From: Acidobacteriaceae bacterium
GTDB taxonomy: Bacteria > Acidobacteriota > Terriglobia > Terriglobales > Acidobacteriaceae
Assembly: GCA_027449965.1 (NCBI GenBank)
Contig: DAIDKP010000010.1
Span: 62,001-126,000, forward strand
DNA length: 64,000 nt
Reading direction: 5' to 3'
Shown here: one piece after another, positions 9,563 through 19,279 of the stretch
Layout of the letters: each line of letters opens with the position of its first letter
Numbering within the stretch: the first letter of the stretch is position 1
Made by a program: the position numbers and the translations under genes
The notes under the pieces: generated by a model
What the model saw: the letters and a program-made list of their open reading frames with translations, nothing else
Database searches by the model: none
Told to the model about the DNA's origin: nothing

Positions 9563-10357
9563 AACAAGCGCCGACTCCAGGTTGCGTGCCGAAGAAGGCG
9601 ACGAACTGGCTGCAGCTGTTGTCGAGCCTGTATGCGCGCTGCGGGTGAGCCGATGCACGAAATGATACGGCGGCCACGGTCCTGAGAGCTGCAACTGGCA
9701 CTCCTTCATCATCGGCACCGTGGAAGCATATTTATTCTGGTAGCGCTCGACGCACTTTCGGTCAATCAGGTGCGCAATATCCAGCAGCATCTTGCCATTT
9801 TCCAGCACGCGGCAGGTCACCTCTTCATCGAGAGGCGCGAACATGCGATGCAACTGGAAGCTGACCGCACGCGCACGCGTTTGACGCTCTCGCTGGCGAG
9901 AAGCTGTTTCACGAAGATTGGACAGATAGGCGCGGCCAACTGTTTCGCTGCAAGGGGTCACTCCGAGATCGCGACAGCAGTCCTCGACCACCACCTTGAG
10001 GTGCATCTCGGTCCTGCCCTGCAACCGCTCCAGGTTACAGGCAAACTGACGTTGATTGGAGCGGATGGATTTGCGCAGGCTTTCGTCATCCTGAAAGACC
10101 GTACCGAAGCGGAATGGCAGCACTGTCGACTTCTGGAAACACTCTGAAATCACACGCGCGTGATCCATGCCGGAGCGCTGGGTCAGGGCTTCCGAAGCCG
10201 AATATTCGCTGACGACGATGGCCAGATCGCTGGCCGGATAGAGAAAGACCTGGCTGCCACCAATGCCGGTAACAGATTCAAGTGGAACTGGTTTTCGATG
10301 ACGGGCTAACTCCGAGAAAGACTGCTTTTCACTGACACAATAGGCATACCATGCCAT
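9554..10357 (-). CDS. GvpL/GvpF-family gas vesicle-like protein (orphan)
   Basis: A 267-residue protein of the GvpL/GvpF family. Diagnostic parts are the start MAWYAYCVSE, the central block STVLPFRFGTVFQDDESLRK with GRTEMHLKVVV, and the near-C-terminal GPWPPYHFV. ATG 10357 is chosen because GGGGAG lies about 8 bases upstream and the protein then starts at the conserved WYAYCV. An ATG 12 codons upstream is the alternative. In gas vesicle clusters GvpF/L are accessory proteins that bind GvpA during assembly. No gvpA, gvpN, gvpK or other gvp gene lies in this window, so a role in gas vesicles is not supported by context. The last 25 residues are Ser/Ala-rich and atypical. Confidence 0.82.
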   Translation of the reverse strand: MAWYAYCVSEKQSFSELARHRKPVPLESVTGIGGSQVFLYPASDLAIVVSEYSASEALTQRSGMDHARVISECFQKSTVLPFRFGTVFQDDESLRKSIRSNQRQFACNLERLQGRTEMHLKVVVEDCCRDLGVTPCSETVGRAYLSNLRETASRQRERQTRARAVSFQLHRMFAPLDEEVTCRVLENGKMLLDIAHLIDRKCVERYQNKYASTVPMMKECQLQLSGPWPPYHFVHRLTRSAHTGSTTAAASSSPSSARNLESALVSA

Positions 10358-10708
10358 ATCTGACACTCCCCGCAACGGCGTCCAATGCGCCATTTTCTTG
10401 TGGAGTTCCTCAAGGAGAACTCCTCAGCTATGTCTTTACGGCTAGATCGGATTGGAACCACTGAGTTGACTCGCAATCCCTGACTACGCGAATAGTAGTC
10501 CTTTGAAAACACGACTGGCAATGTCTCACATCACGAAATCAAAAAAAGAGAGCAAAAAGCATCGTTTTTCTATTCAGATAATGAAACGATTTTTTTCTTT
10601 CATGAACAATTTAGACCAGGCAGCTCAGGACGGTCCAGCATGGTGCCGCGAATACGACACTCGGCTAGGGATGCAGCCGGAGTCCAACCGCCGCAGCGGA
10701 AGAAACGA
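10358..10708. other. AT-rich intergenic region with hairpin plus T-run
   Basis: About 350 bp between two minus-strand genes. It is visibly richer in A and T than its surroundings, especially 10530-10610. An inverted repeat (ATCGTTT at 10561-10567 and AAACGAT at 10584-10590) is followed by a run of T, which looks like a weak plus-strand terminator although no plus-strand gene feeds into it. It more likely holds the gvpL/F promoter or an unrecognised short RNA. No coding frame here is convincing. Confidence 0.35.
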
Positions 10709-11935
10709 TTAGCGGAAGATATGTTGCAGTTGCACCAGGAGGTATACGTTCAGCGCAACGGAGATTGCCAGCAGCAGGATGCCGACGACAACGAAGCGGC
10801 TGACGCGGGTGCCGACGGCGCGCACATCCTCCACAAGCTCCTGCTGTTCCAGTGTGTTGCGGTCCGTGGCTTCGCGCACGCGTTCCAGTTGATCCTCGAC
10901 GCGCTTCAGCGTTGTTCCCTGCTCTGCCACCTGCGTGCGAAGTTCGCGGTGGCTGGTGCGAAGCTCGGTCATGCCGCGCTCCACCGGCTCCATATCCACA
11001 TGAACCTGTTGGACGGGCGCGGACGCAACCGGCTGAGAAGCGATCAAAGCGCTGACTGTGGTGGCGATGTTGCCATCAAGCAGCGGGAGGAGCTTCTGGA
11101 CAAATGGAATCGCCGCTCGGACTGCCTGAGCCAAGCGCTGGAATCCACCTTTGGCTGCACTCTCCTCGGTGGAAGCCGCAAGCAAAGGCTGCTCCTGGCC
11201 TGCGGAGCCAACAGAAGCGGAGCCGCCATCCGCAGAGGCTGCGGAACTGGCAGCATGAACCGGCTCCGGCACGGGCTGGTTCGGTTGGCTCATGAATGGA
11301 TAAGCGGACTGCGTGGAGGCCGAAGGCGCCACCGGCCTGGGAGTCGACGGTGGAATGCCGAAAGGCTGCGCGACGAACTCCTGTGAGCGCGGAGCGGACA
11401 CAGCTTCAGCCTGCGCGGAATCTCCGGGAACAGGGCGATCAAATTCTCCGGCCGAGTAGTTGGCAGAGGACGGACCGACCGGAAGCGGAGCGCCAGGATA
11501 AGGCGAAGCTGCCTCAGCGACGGAACGTGGCTGGGAGGGCGGGGGCGGAGCACTGCCAAACCGCTGCAACCGCTGCCCCAGTTCATTCAGGCGTGAGTCT
11601 TGCATGCGTGAGTCGGACATCCTAACTTCCTGATTCCGCGAGTCCTGATTCCGCAACTCCTGTGAGTACCCCATAGGAGAACGCTGCTCCGGAATCATGG
11701 CTGGAGTTGGCTGGCGACGCTGAGGTTCATAACTCGGAGTCGGGCCAGGCGAGCGATAGTTACGCGGGTCACCAGGGAACGGATCCGGACTCTGAGAAGC
11801 CTGACTGCGCGCATCGGGTACACGCGGATTGAAAGCCCGCGGGTCACGACCAGAATCCGGGTGCGGCTCGAAGCTCGGATCATGACGAGGGTCATGCCGG
11901 GGGTCGCGTCGCGGATCATGCGTGGAATCGTTCAT
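10709..11935 (-). CDS. Low-complexity, C-terminally membrane-anchored hypothetical protein
   Basis: A 408-residue protein I do not recognise. The first 60 residues are dominated by Asp-Pro-Arg/His repeats (HDPRRDPRHDPRHDP), followed by Gln/Arg/Ser-rich repeats (RNQDSRNQEVRMSDSRMQDS) and a long Pro/Ser/Ala-rich, presumably disordered middle. Residues about 315-375 form a likely coiled coil (RELRTQVAEQGTTLKRVEDQ). The last 25 residues are one transmembrane helix (VVVGILLLAISVALNVYLLV), so the bulk would face the cytoplasm as a tail-anchored protein. AAAAGG precedes ATG 11935. It lies 84 bp downstream of the P450 gene on the same strand. Confidence 0.7.
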   Translation of the reverse strand: MNDSTHDPRRDPRHDPRHDPSFEPHPDSGRDPRAFNPRVPDARSQASQSPDPFPGDPRNYRSPGPTPSYEPQRRQPTPAMIPEQRSPMGYSQELRNQDSRNQEVRMSDSRMQDSRLNELGQRLQRFGSAPPPPSQPRSVAEAASPYPGAPLPVGPSSANYSAGEFDRPVPGDSAQAEAVSAPRSQEFVAQPFGIPPSTPRPVAPSASTQSAYPFMSQPNQPVPEPVHAASSAASADGGSASVGSAGQEQPLLAASTEESAAKGGFQRLAQAVRAAIPFVQKLLPLLDGNIATTVSALIASQPVASAPVQQVHVDMEPVERGMTELRTSHRELRTQVAEQGTTLKRVEDQLERVREATDRNTLEQQELVEDVRAVGTRVSRFVVVGILLLAISVALNVYLLVQLQHIFR

Positions 11936-12019
11936 CGAAAGCCTTTTCCAATACTATATCGAGCGCTGGGGCAAGAGGAGAAAACTCGACGGTGAATCAC
12001 CGTTGCGGACTGTGGCGCT

Positions 12020-13606
12020 TCAGAATGAGGCGCTTGTACCAAGGGGAGTGCGTCGACGCAGCGCGATGCGAACCGGACCAGCGGGGCGAAGCGAGATCGC
12101 AGGCCGCAGCGCGATCAGCCGCGCCGAACCCTGCGCGAAATCCTGAGCCTGCAGCAACTCCCAATCCGAGAGGATCGTGGCCAGCGTCAGCACACCCTCC
12201 ATCCATGCGAGTCCTTCTCCGATGCACTGCCTGCTTCCTGCGGCAAAGGGGAAGTAGGACAGTCTGGGGCGGGCCGCTTTTGCCGCAGCAGTAAACCGAT
12301 CGGGATCGAAGCGATCCGGGTCCGGGTACCAGCGCGCATCCCGGTGCACGGCATACTGCGGAGCCACCAGGATGGTTCCGCGGCGTACGGCAAATCCGCG
12401 ATAGACATAATCCTCCGCCGCCGTGCGTGCCGTCACCCACACCGGCGGATACAGCCGCATCGACTCCGCAAAGATCTGCGCCAGATACGGCAGTTGCACA
12501 TAATCGTCTGCCGTGGCTGAGCGCCCGGCCAGCACCTGCCGAGCTTCGGTCGCCGCTCGCTCCTGGATCTCCGGATGCGAGGCCAGCAGCCACAGCGCAA
12601 AGGTGAGTGCGTTGGCCGTCGTCTCGTGGCCGGCCAGCAGAACCGTCAGGCACTCATCTCGCACCTGCTGATCGGTCATCTGCGCGGCCCTCCCATTCTC
12701 CATCGACTCCTCGTCCCGGGCCGCGAGCAGCATGCTCAGCAGGTCGCCGCGATCTGTTGGGTCCGCCCGTCGTTCCGCAATCATCCGATAGATCAGCGCG
12801 TCCAGCCTGGCCTGCCCGCGGCGAATCCTGCGCATCAGCGGCAGCGGCAGTTGCTGGATCAAGCCGGAAAGCGGCAGGAATGCCAACGGCAGGAATCCCA
12901 TGAAAGCATCGACGGCAGCAGCGATGCTTTCCACCTCCTGCTCCACGTTGGTGTCAAAGAGGGTTTTGCCCACAATGCGCAGCGCAAGCAGCAGCATCTC
13001 TCCGTGGACTTCAACAACGGCGCCGTCGGTCCATTGCGCCGTCATGCGCTGCGCAATGTCGCCAATCACAGCGCCATACGCTGCGATGCGTTCCCGATGA
13101 AAAGCGGGCTGCGCCAGCCGCCTCTGCCGCATGTGCAACGGCTCTTCGCTGGTCAGCAATCCCTCGCCCAGCACCATGCGCGAGCGCTGCATCACCAGAC
13201 CTCGATGATGATGATGCGCATCGCGCACCAGCATCTCATGTACAAGTTCCGGATGGTTGAACTGCAGGATGCGAATGCCGAAGTTCTGAAAGTAGACCAG
13301 GTCTCCAAACTCGGCAGCATTGGAGCGCATGAACTCGGCTCCGTTGCTGCGAAAGACCTCGCCCCGCAACAGTCGCGGCCAGAAATTTGGCCCGGGCGGC
13401 ATTCCCGTCTTTGGGTCAATCCATATCGTGGGCGGAGAGACATCCGCAGGACGCGTCCCTTTGGTCGGCGCTGCGGCGGCTCCCGTCCTCGGGGCGCTCG
13501 GGATTGGCTGTGAAGAGGCCATGCTCCATTGGACCGCAGGATCGCGCGTCACGGTGCAGGCTTTCGATAAAAAATCTGGACTTCTGTTCATGAGCCGCAC
13601 AATCAA
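12020..13606 (-). CDS. Cytochrome P450
   Basis: A cytochrome P450 of up to 528 residues. The I-helix oxygen-binding motif is LLAGHETTANALTF, the K-helix ExxR motif is ESMRLYPP, and the haem-thiolate loop is FPFAAGSRQCIGEG with the Cys ligand near residue 465. The layout (PPGP then FxxGxRxCxG) is of the soluble class resembling CYP102/CYP4-like sequences. Substrate and redox partner are unknown and no ferredoxin or reductase gene is adjacent. The start is uncertain: ATG codons at 13591 and 13522 are alternatives and none has a good ribosome-binding site. The sugar porter gene ends 25 bp upstream, so the two are probably co-transcribed. Confidence 0.92.
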   Translation of the reverse strand: MIVRLMNRSPDFLSKACTVTRDPAVQWSMASSQPIPSAPRTGAAAAPTKGTRPADVSPPTIWIDPKTGMPPGPNFWPRLLRGEVFRSNGAEFMRSNAAEFGDLVYFQNFGIRILQFNHPELVHEMLVRDAHHHHRGLVMQRSRMVLGEGLLTSEEPLHMRQRRLAQPAFHRERIAAYGAVIGDIAQRMTAQWTDGAVVEVHGEMLLLALRIVGKTLFDTNVEQEVESIAAAVDAFMGFLPLAFLPLSGLIQQLPLPLMRRIRRGQARLDALIYRMIAERRADPTDRGDLLSMLLAARDEESMENGRAAQMTDQQVRDECLTVLLAGHETTANALTFALWLLASHPEIQERAATEARQVLAGRSATADDYVQLPYLAQIFAESMRLYPPVWVTARTAAEDYVYRGFAVRRGTILVAPQYAVHRDARWYPDPDRFDPDRFTAAAKAARPRLSYFPFAAGSRQCIGEGLAWMEGVLTLATILSDWELLQAQDFAQGSARLIALRPAISLRPAGPVRIALRRRTPLGTSASF

Positions 13607-13630
13607 TCCGGCTCGCGTCCATCCGCGTCG

Positions 13631-14968
13631 CTATGCCTTCACCAGCTTCCTTTGCAGCTCTTCGAGCGTCTGACCCTTGGTCTCGGGATAGAACAGAAGC
13701 ACGGTCACAAACTGCACCACCGTCATCACGGCAAAGAAGACGAACGGCGCACCCCCGGCTCGCGCCGCCAGCACAGGAAAGGCAAAGGCGATGGCTGCAT
13801 TCGTAATCCAGTGCGCGCTGTTGCCCACGCTTTGCCCTTTGTTGCGCACGGCGTTGGGAAAGACCTCGCCGATGTAGACCCAGATGACCGCGCCCTGTGA
13901 GACCGCGAAAAACGCGATGTAGACCACCAGCAGCCACAACAGCGCTGCCTGATGACTATTCGTCAGAAAGATCGCCGCAACCCCCGCCAGGCATCCTGCC
14001 GTGCCCGCTGCGCCAATCAACAACAGCGTCTTGCGTCCCAGACGGTCAATCAGCGCCATGCCGAGCAGCGTAAACACCATATTCGTCGCGCCAATCGCAA
14101 TCGATTGCACGTCGCCGGAGAGCTGGCTGAAACCCGCCGAGGCAAAGATATGCGGCAGGTAATACAGGATCGCATTGATGCCGGCCAGCTGGTTAAACGC
14201 ACCAATCGTCATCGCCAGAAACAGCGGATAGCGATACTTCCACTGAAAGACCGGCTCGTTTGCGGTGGCATGGCTCTCGCGCAGAGCCTGCTGAATATCC
14301 GCGAGCTCGCGCTCCGGGTCCGGATCGCCCATCAGTCGAAGCACCGACAACGCTTCCTCGATGCGCGCCTGCGAAACCGACCAGCGCGGACTGCGAGGAA
14401 TGCCAAAAAGCATGGCCAGAAACAGCGCTGCCGGAATGGCCGCCATGCCAAGCTGCAAACGCCACTCAATCGCGCCCAGGTGCAGCAGGCGAATGCCCAG
14501 ATTCGAAGCGTAGGCAAGCAGAATTCCCAGCACCACATTCACCTGAAAAGCGCCCACCAGCCGCCCGCGCCACTTGGCCGGAGCCAGCTCGGCAATGTAG
14601 ACCGGCCCCAGAACAGAGCTGGCTCCAATGCCCAGACCACCCAGAAACCGAAAACCAAGCAGCGAGACCCAGTTCCACGCCAACGCACAACCGACCGCGG
14701 AGATCACATAAAGGATCGCAGTCACGCGCAGCGTCTCACGACCGCCAAAGCGCTGGGCGATGGCTCCGGCGGACATGGCTCCAAGCACCGTGCCGATCAC
14801 GGCAATCGAGACGGTGAGTCCCTGCGCCTTATCGCTCAGATGATAGAGGCGGGTCAGCGCATCCATCACGCCAGAGATCACCACCGTGTCAAAACCAAAG
14901 AGCAGACCACCCAGCGCTCCGCTGACAGTGGCCCGCATGAGATAAGCGTTGGGTCGCATCGATTCCAC
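13631..14968 (-). CDS. Sugar porter family MFS transporter
   Basis: A 445-residue, 12-helix major facilitator of the sugar porter subfamily. Family marks include GGLLFGFDTVVISGVMDAL in helix 1, the IAELAPAKWRGR loop after helix 4, GIPRSPRW before the central loop, NQLAGINAILYYLP in helix 7 and the C-terminal PETKGQTLEELQ. It would import a monosaccharide such as xylose, glucose or galactose by proton symport. It precedes the P450 gene on the same strand with a 24 bp gap. The upstream 260 bp to the divergent DUF481 gene should hold its promoter. Confidence 0.93.
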   Translation of the reverse strand: MESMRPNAYLMRATVSGALGGLLFGFDTVVISGVMDALTRLYHLSDKAQGLTVSIAVIGTVLGAMSAGAIAQRFGGRETLRVTAILYVISAVGCALAWNWVSLLGFRFLGGLGIGASSVLGPVYIAELAPAKWRGRLVGAFQVNVVLGILLAYASNLGIRLLHLGAIEWRLQLGMAAIPAALFLAMLFGIPRSPRWSVSQARIEEALSVLRLMGDPDPERELADIQQALRESHATANEPVFQWKYRYPLFLAMTIGAFNQLAGINAILYYLPHIFASAGFSQLSGDVQSIAIGATNMVFTLLGMALIDRLGRKTLLLIGAAGTAGCLAGVAAIFLTNSHQAALLWLLVVYIAFFAVSQGAVIWVYIGEVFPNAVRNKGQSVGNSAHWITNAAIAFAFPVLAARAGGAPFVFFAVMTVVQFVTVLLFYPETKGQTLEELQRKLVKA

Positions 14969-15229
14969 GTTCCTTCCTCGAGTCCTTGCACGGCGGCCCG
15001 AATCACGGTCATCATACCAAGCGCACGCAAGGTTTGCGCTGTTACGGTCGTCGCGTCTGCGAGCAGGATCATAAGCCTCCGACAGACCGGCTCACCGTCG
15101 GCTGCGGCAGAATCGATTTTGCACGCTCGTTATACTCAAAAAAGCGCCTCCAGCCTTTACCTTGCACCCTTGTCTCGCATTCATGCCTGTTCTCTTTTCC
15201 ACGAGATACTTCCGACGTGAAAGGCTCTC

Positions 15230-16354
15230 ATGCGCAAACGAGTCGCTTTCTGCATTCACGGCCCTCGCACGGCTATCGTCTTCCTTTCGTTGATCGCCGC
15301 ATCCGTGGCACCCTGTCTGCGGGCAGACACCGTCACACTGAAGGACGGAACGCACTTCACCGGCACAGCCACGCAACTGGTCGGCGGCAAGCTCACCTTT
15401 ACTACCGCCTTTGCCGGAGCCATTCTCATCGACTGGGCCAGCGTCACCGCGCTTACCCTCGACAAGCCGCTGCTGCTCGTTCTGCCTGCTCCGACCACGC
15501 AGCCACTCACCGTCACGGCGATTCAGCGCGATGGAGCCGGCTTTACGGTGACCACCCCGAGTGGCACACAGACGCTGCCTGCCGCCAGTGTCACGCTGCT
15601 GCGCACTGCGGCCGCTCAGCAAGCCTTTGAAGCTTCCCTGCATCCGAACTGGAGTCACGATTGGAATGGATCGGCCAACATCAACTTCGCCTTCGCGCGC
15701 GGCAACAGCAATACCACCACAGTTGGCAGCGGCATCAACGTGGCTCGACCCACGCTGCATGACAAGACCACCGCCTACTTTAACTCGCTCTACACGCACG
15801 ACGGCATTCTGCACAGCACCACCGCCAACACCACCAACGCCGAAATCCGCTATAACCACAACTTCAAAAAGCGCAACTTCGGATACGTCAAACAGGACCT
15901 CAATACCGACGCGCTGCAGGACCTGGTGCTGCGATCGATCACCGGCGGAGGCTTTGGCTACCATGTGAGCGAATCTCCCAAGGCGCAGATTGACCTCACT
16001 GGCGGTCTGGTCTGGACACACGAACACTACAGCTCCATTCCCGTCTCTGCCACCGAACCCACGGCTGTGCCCACCGAAATCAACAACTTTCTTGCACTCG
16101 ATATCGGCGAGCAGTACACACAGAAGCTCGGCGCAAAAAGCTCCTTCACAGAAGAAGGCACCTTTGATCCGGATATGAATCAGCTCGGGCAGTATCGCGT
16201 GAATGTGAATGCGACCCTGGACACTCACGTCAGCAAAATCTTTGGCTGGCAGACCACGCTGAACGACATTGATGTAACCAATCCTCCGCCGGGCACGCGC
16301 GACAACGACATCATTCTGACCACCGGCCTCAGCTTGAGCTTTGATCGCAAATAG
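15230..16354 (+). CDS. DUF481 family outer-membrane protein
   Basis: A 374-residue secreted protein with a signal peptide (MRKRVAFCIHGPRTAIVFLS through about residue 33). Residues 33-130 hold a small N-terminal domain (DTVTLKDGTHFTGTATQLVG). From about residue 135 a DUF481 beta-barrel follows, rich in alternating hydrophobic and Asn/Thr/Gly strands and ending in SFDRK. Members of this family (YdiY-like, salt-induced outer-membrane proteins) are predicted beta-barrels of unknown function. AAAGG precedes the ATG. It is read divergently from the sugar porter and lies about 200 bp upstream of the GH3 gene. Confidence 0.82.
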   Translation: MRKRVAFCIHGPRTAIVFLSLIAASVAPCLRADTVTLKDGTHFTGTATQLVGGKLTFTTAFAGAILIDWASVTALTLDKPLLLVLPAPTTQPLTVTAIQRDGAGFTVTTPSGTQTLPAASVTLLRTAAAQQAFEASLHPNWSHDWNGSANINFAFARGNSNTTTVGSGINVARPTLHDKTTAYFNSLYTHDGILHSTTANTTNAEIRYNHNFKKRNFGYVKQDLNTDALQDLVLRSITGGGFGYHVSESPKAQIDLTGGLVWTHEHYSSIPVSATEPTAVPTEINNFLALDIGEQYTQKLGAKSSFTEEGTFDPDMNQLGQYRVNVNATLDTHVSKIFGWQTTLNDIDVTNPPPGTRDNDIILTTGLSLSFDRK

Positions 16355-16561
16355 TTCCAGCGCGAACCACATTTGGCCAGAGCTTGCCGCCAGTCACCCG
16401 GACCATCCAGCGATTTCTCCTTCAGTAAACCGATCTACTCCTCGCTGCGAAACTAGCCAAACCTCTGTCTGTTCGGGTAGAGTCAACTTGCGTTTTCATT
16501 GTCAATCTCGGCCTGCCCGCTGTTCGCGAGCAGCCATCTCTTCACCCAGGAGAATCTCCTC

Positions 16562-19255
16562 ATGCGTTCCCGTCTTCTCGTCCTGCTTCCCTGGCTTGCC
16601 TGCGCCGCCTTTGCCCAGCAGCCCGCCTACCAGAACACGCAACTCTCGCCCGCAGCGCGCGCACACGATCTCGTCTCTCGCATGACGCTCGATGAAAAAG
16701 CTTCGCAGCTGGAGGACTGGGCGCCGGCTATTCCGCGCCTCGGCGTGCCTGATTACCAGACCTGGAACGAAGCGCTCCACGGCGTCGCCCGGGCCGGCTA
16801 TGCGACGGTCTTTCCGCAGGCCATCGGTATGGCCGCCACCTGGGATACAACGATGATCCACTCCATGGGCCAGGCGATTGCCACCGAGGGCCGCGCCAAG
16901 TTCAATGAGGCGCAGCGCGAGGGCAACCATCGCATCTTCTACGGACTCACCTTCTGGTCGCCCAACATCAACATCTTCCGCGACCCGCGCTGGGGACGCG
17001 GCCAGGAAACCTACGGCGAAGACCCGTTCCTTACCGCGCAGATGGGCGTCGCCTTTGTCACCGGCGTTCAGGGCAACGATCCCGACCACCCCGAAGCCAT
17101 CGCCACCAGCAAACACTTCGCGGTACACAGCGGTCCGGAATCCGAGCGCCACGTCTTTGACGTTCACCCCTCGCCGCGCGATCTGGAAGAGACCTACCTG
17201 CCGGCCTTTCGCGCCACGGTCGTCGATGGCCACGTCAAGTCCGTCATGTGCGCCTACAACGCGATTGACGGCCACTCGGCCTGCACCAATACCAATCTGC
17301 TGCAGGATCATCTGCGCAAGGACTGGGGCTTTGACGGCTTCGTCGTCAGCGACTGCGGAGCTATCGTGGACGTGACCAGCGGCCACCACAACGCGCCCGA
17401 CATCACCCACGCCGCCGCGCTTGCCGTCCAGTCCGGCACCGATCTCTCCTGCAGCATCTGGTCGCCGGGCTTCAATACGCTCGCCGATGCCGTTCGCAAG
17501 GGTCTGGTCAGTGAAGATGTCATCACCCATGCCGCCGAACGCCTCTACACGGCTCGCTTTGAGCTTGGCCTGTTCGACCCGCAAGGCTCCAGCGCCTTTG
17601 ACCGCATCTCCTTCCGTGAAGACGCTTCGCCCGCGCATCGCGCCCAAGCGCTCCAGGCTGCCGAAGAGTCCATCGTGCTGCTTGAAAACAACGGCGTGCT
17701 GCCACTGGCCAAAGCTCCCGCGCAGATCGCCGTCCTCGGACCCAACGCCGATCAGTTCTACGCCCTCACCGGCAACTACAACGGCATTCCACTGCATCCC
17801 ACCGAGCCGGTCGACGGCATCCTCGCCCAGTTCCCTGCTTCCGTCATCCACTACGCGCAAGGCTCGACGCTCGCCACAGGCTTCCAGGTTCCGGTCGCGC
17901 GCACCGCCTTCGGTCCCTCCGGCCTGCGCGTTGACTACTTCCCCACCACTGACTTCACCGGTCGCCCTGTCGCTACGCTCACCGAGCCGGACATTCAGGA
18001 CGACTGGGGCGATTCGTTTCCCGTGCCCGCTCTGCGCACGCATGATTACTCCGTCCGCTACACAGGCACCTTCACCCCACCCGCGCCCGGCCACTACGAG
18101 TTCACCGTCGAGGCCGTCGACAGCTTCCCCTACTCGCCGAAAAACTCCGCCACTGTCCTCCTCGACGGCAAATCCGTCGCCACCGGCAGCCTTGTCGGCG
18201 GACACGGCGCTGCCACCTCCGGCAAATTCCACTTCGCGCCCGGAGCATCCCCCACCGCACCGCCCATCATGTCCGGCGCCGAGCCGCTTCGCTTCGCCCT
18301 CGACTTCACCGACACCCATGCCCACAGCTTCCAGCTTGACTACACCCACTCCGGCGACCAGGCCGGCGGCGGCGTATTCCTCAAGTGGGCTGCGCCTGCG
18401 CAGGCGCAGCTCGACGAGGCCACCAGCGCTGCCAAAGCCTCCGACGTCGTCCTCACCTTCGTCGGTCTCTCGCCCCAGCTTGAAGGCGAAGAGATGCCCA
18501 TCCACATCGACGGCTTCTCCGGCGGCGACCGCACCAAAATCGCCCTGCCCGCAGCCCAACTCAACCTTCTCAACACCGTCGCCCAGACAGGCAAGCCCAT
18601 CGTCGTCGTCCTCATGAGCGGCAGCGCCGTCTCGCTTGAAGGACTCACCTTCCAGCCCGCCGCCATCCTCGAAGCGTGGTATCCGGGAGTGGCTGGCGGC
18701 ACGGCTATCGCCCGCACCCTCGCCGGGCTGAACAATCCCGCCGGACGCCTGCCCGTCACCTTCTACCAGAGCGTTGCCGACCTGCCCGAGTTCACCAACT
18801 ACTCCTTCAAAAACCGCACCTACCGCTACTACAGCGGCAAGCCGGAGTGGAGCTTTGGCTATGGCCTCAGCTACAGCCGCTTCGCCTACGGTCCGGTGAA
18901 GCTTTCGTCCGAGCAACTCACCGCCGGCGAACCGCTCGATGCGACCGTGAGTGTGACCAACACGAGCACGCTCGTCGGCGACGAGGTCGTCGAGGCTTAC
19001 CTTAAAACGCCGCAGACAGATGGACCGATCCATTCGCTCGTCGGCTTCACGCGTGTCCACCTGCTCGCCGGAGAGAGCCGCGCCGTCACTCTGCACTTTG
19101 ACCCGCGCACGCTGTCGAGTGTGGAAGAGTCCGGCCAGCGCGTGATCCTGCCCGGCGCGTACACGCTGACCGTTGCCGGCGCGCAGCCTCAGTCGACCAC
19201 TGCTCAATCCGAGGCGCATTTCAGCATAACGGGCAGCAAGCCGCTGCCACGGTAA
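16562..19255 (+). CDS. Secreted glycoside hydrolase family 3 with PA14 insert
   Basis: An 897-residue exported beta-glycosidase. The signal peptide MRSRLLVLLPWLACAAFA is followed by the GH3 N-terminal barrel (residues about 30-330). It holds the nucleophile Asp in GFVVSDCGAI near residue 264, and the substrate-binding segment SKHFAVHSG. The GH3 C-terminal domain is split by a PA14-like carbohydrate-binding insert at roughly residues 455-610. A fibronectin type III-like domain closes the protein. The family includes beta-glucosidases and beta-xylosidases, and the fine specificity cannot be read from sequence. ATG 16562 is chosen for its AGGAG and signal peptide over an in-frame ATG at 16499. 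Confidence 0.93.
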   Translation: MRSRLLVLLPWLACAAFAQQPAYQNTQLSPAARAHDLVSRMTLDEKASQLEDWAPAIPRLGVPDYQTWNEALHGVARAGYATVFPQAIGMAATWDTTMIHSMGQAIATEGRAKFNEAQREGNHRIFYGLTFWSPNINIFRDPRWGRGQETYGEDPFLTAQMGVAFVTGVQGNDPDHPEAIATSKHFAVHSGPESERHVFDVHPSPRDLEETYLPAFRATVVDGHVKSVMCAYNAIDGHSACTNTNLLQDHLRKDWGFDGFVVSDCGAIVDVTSGHHNAPDITHAAALAVQSGTDLSCSIWSPGFNTLADAVRKGLVSEDVITHAAERLYTARFELGLFDPQGSSAFDRISFREDASPAHRAQALQAAEESIVLLENNGVLPLAKAPAQIAVLGPNADQFYALTGNYNGIPLHPTEPVDGILAQFPASVIHYAQGSTLATGFQVPVARTAFGPSGLRVDYFPTTDFTGRPVATLTEPDIQDDWGDSFPVPALRTHDYSVRYTGTFTPPAPGHYEFTVEAVDSFPYSPKNSATVLLDGKSVATGSLVGGHGAATSGKFHFAPGASPTAPPIMSGAEPLRFALDFTDTHAHSFQLDYTHSGDQAGGGVFLKWAAPAQAQLDEATSAAKASDVVLTFVGLSPQLEGEEMPIHIDGFSGGDRTKIALPAAQLNLLNTVAQTGKPIVVVLMSGSAVSLEGLTFQPAAILEAWYPGVAGGTAIARTLAGLNNPAGRLPVTFYQSVADLPEFTNYSFKNRTYRYYSGKPEWSFGYGLSYSRFAYGPVKLSSEQLTAGEPLDATVSVTNTSTLVGDEVVEAYLKTPQTDGPIHSLVGFTRVHLLAGESRAVTLHFDPRTLSSVEESGQRVILPGAYTLTVAGAQPQSTTAQSEAHFSITGSKPLPR

Positions 19256-19279
19256 AACGGGAGCGATCATCCTCGCCGC

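Noticed and set aside
10503..10712. Short plus-strand frame in the AT-rich spacer
   Set aside because: No ribosome-binding site or family match. It begins in, and depends on, A-rich low-complexity DNA.
11600..11935. Repeats at the DNA level resembling a short tandem array
   Set aside because: They are in-frame codon repeats of the Asp-Pro-Arg and Gln/Ser/Arg-rich protein, without constant spacers, so not CRISPR.
15092..16372. A long minus-strand frame opposite the DUF481 gene
   Set aside because: The plus-strand frame has a signal peptide, ribosome-binding site and beta-barrel pattern. The antisense frame has none.
16502..19270. A 922-codon open frame on the minus strand opposite the GH3 gene
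   Set aside because: It mirrors the high-GC third positions of the GH3 gene, has no signal peptide or family motif, and the plus-strand protein is unmistakable.
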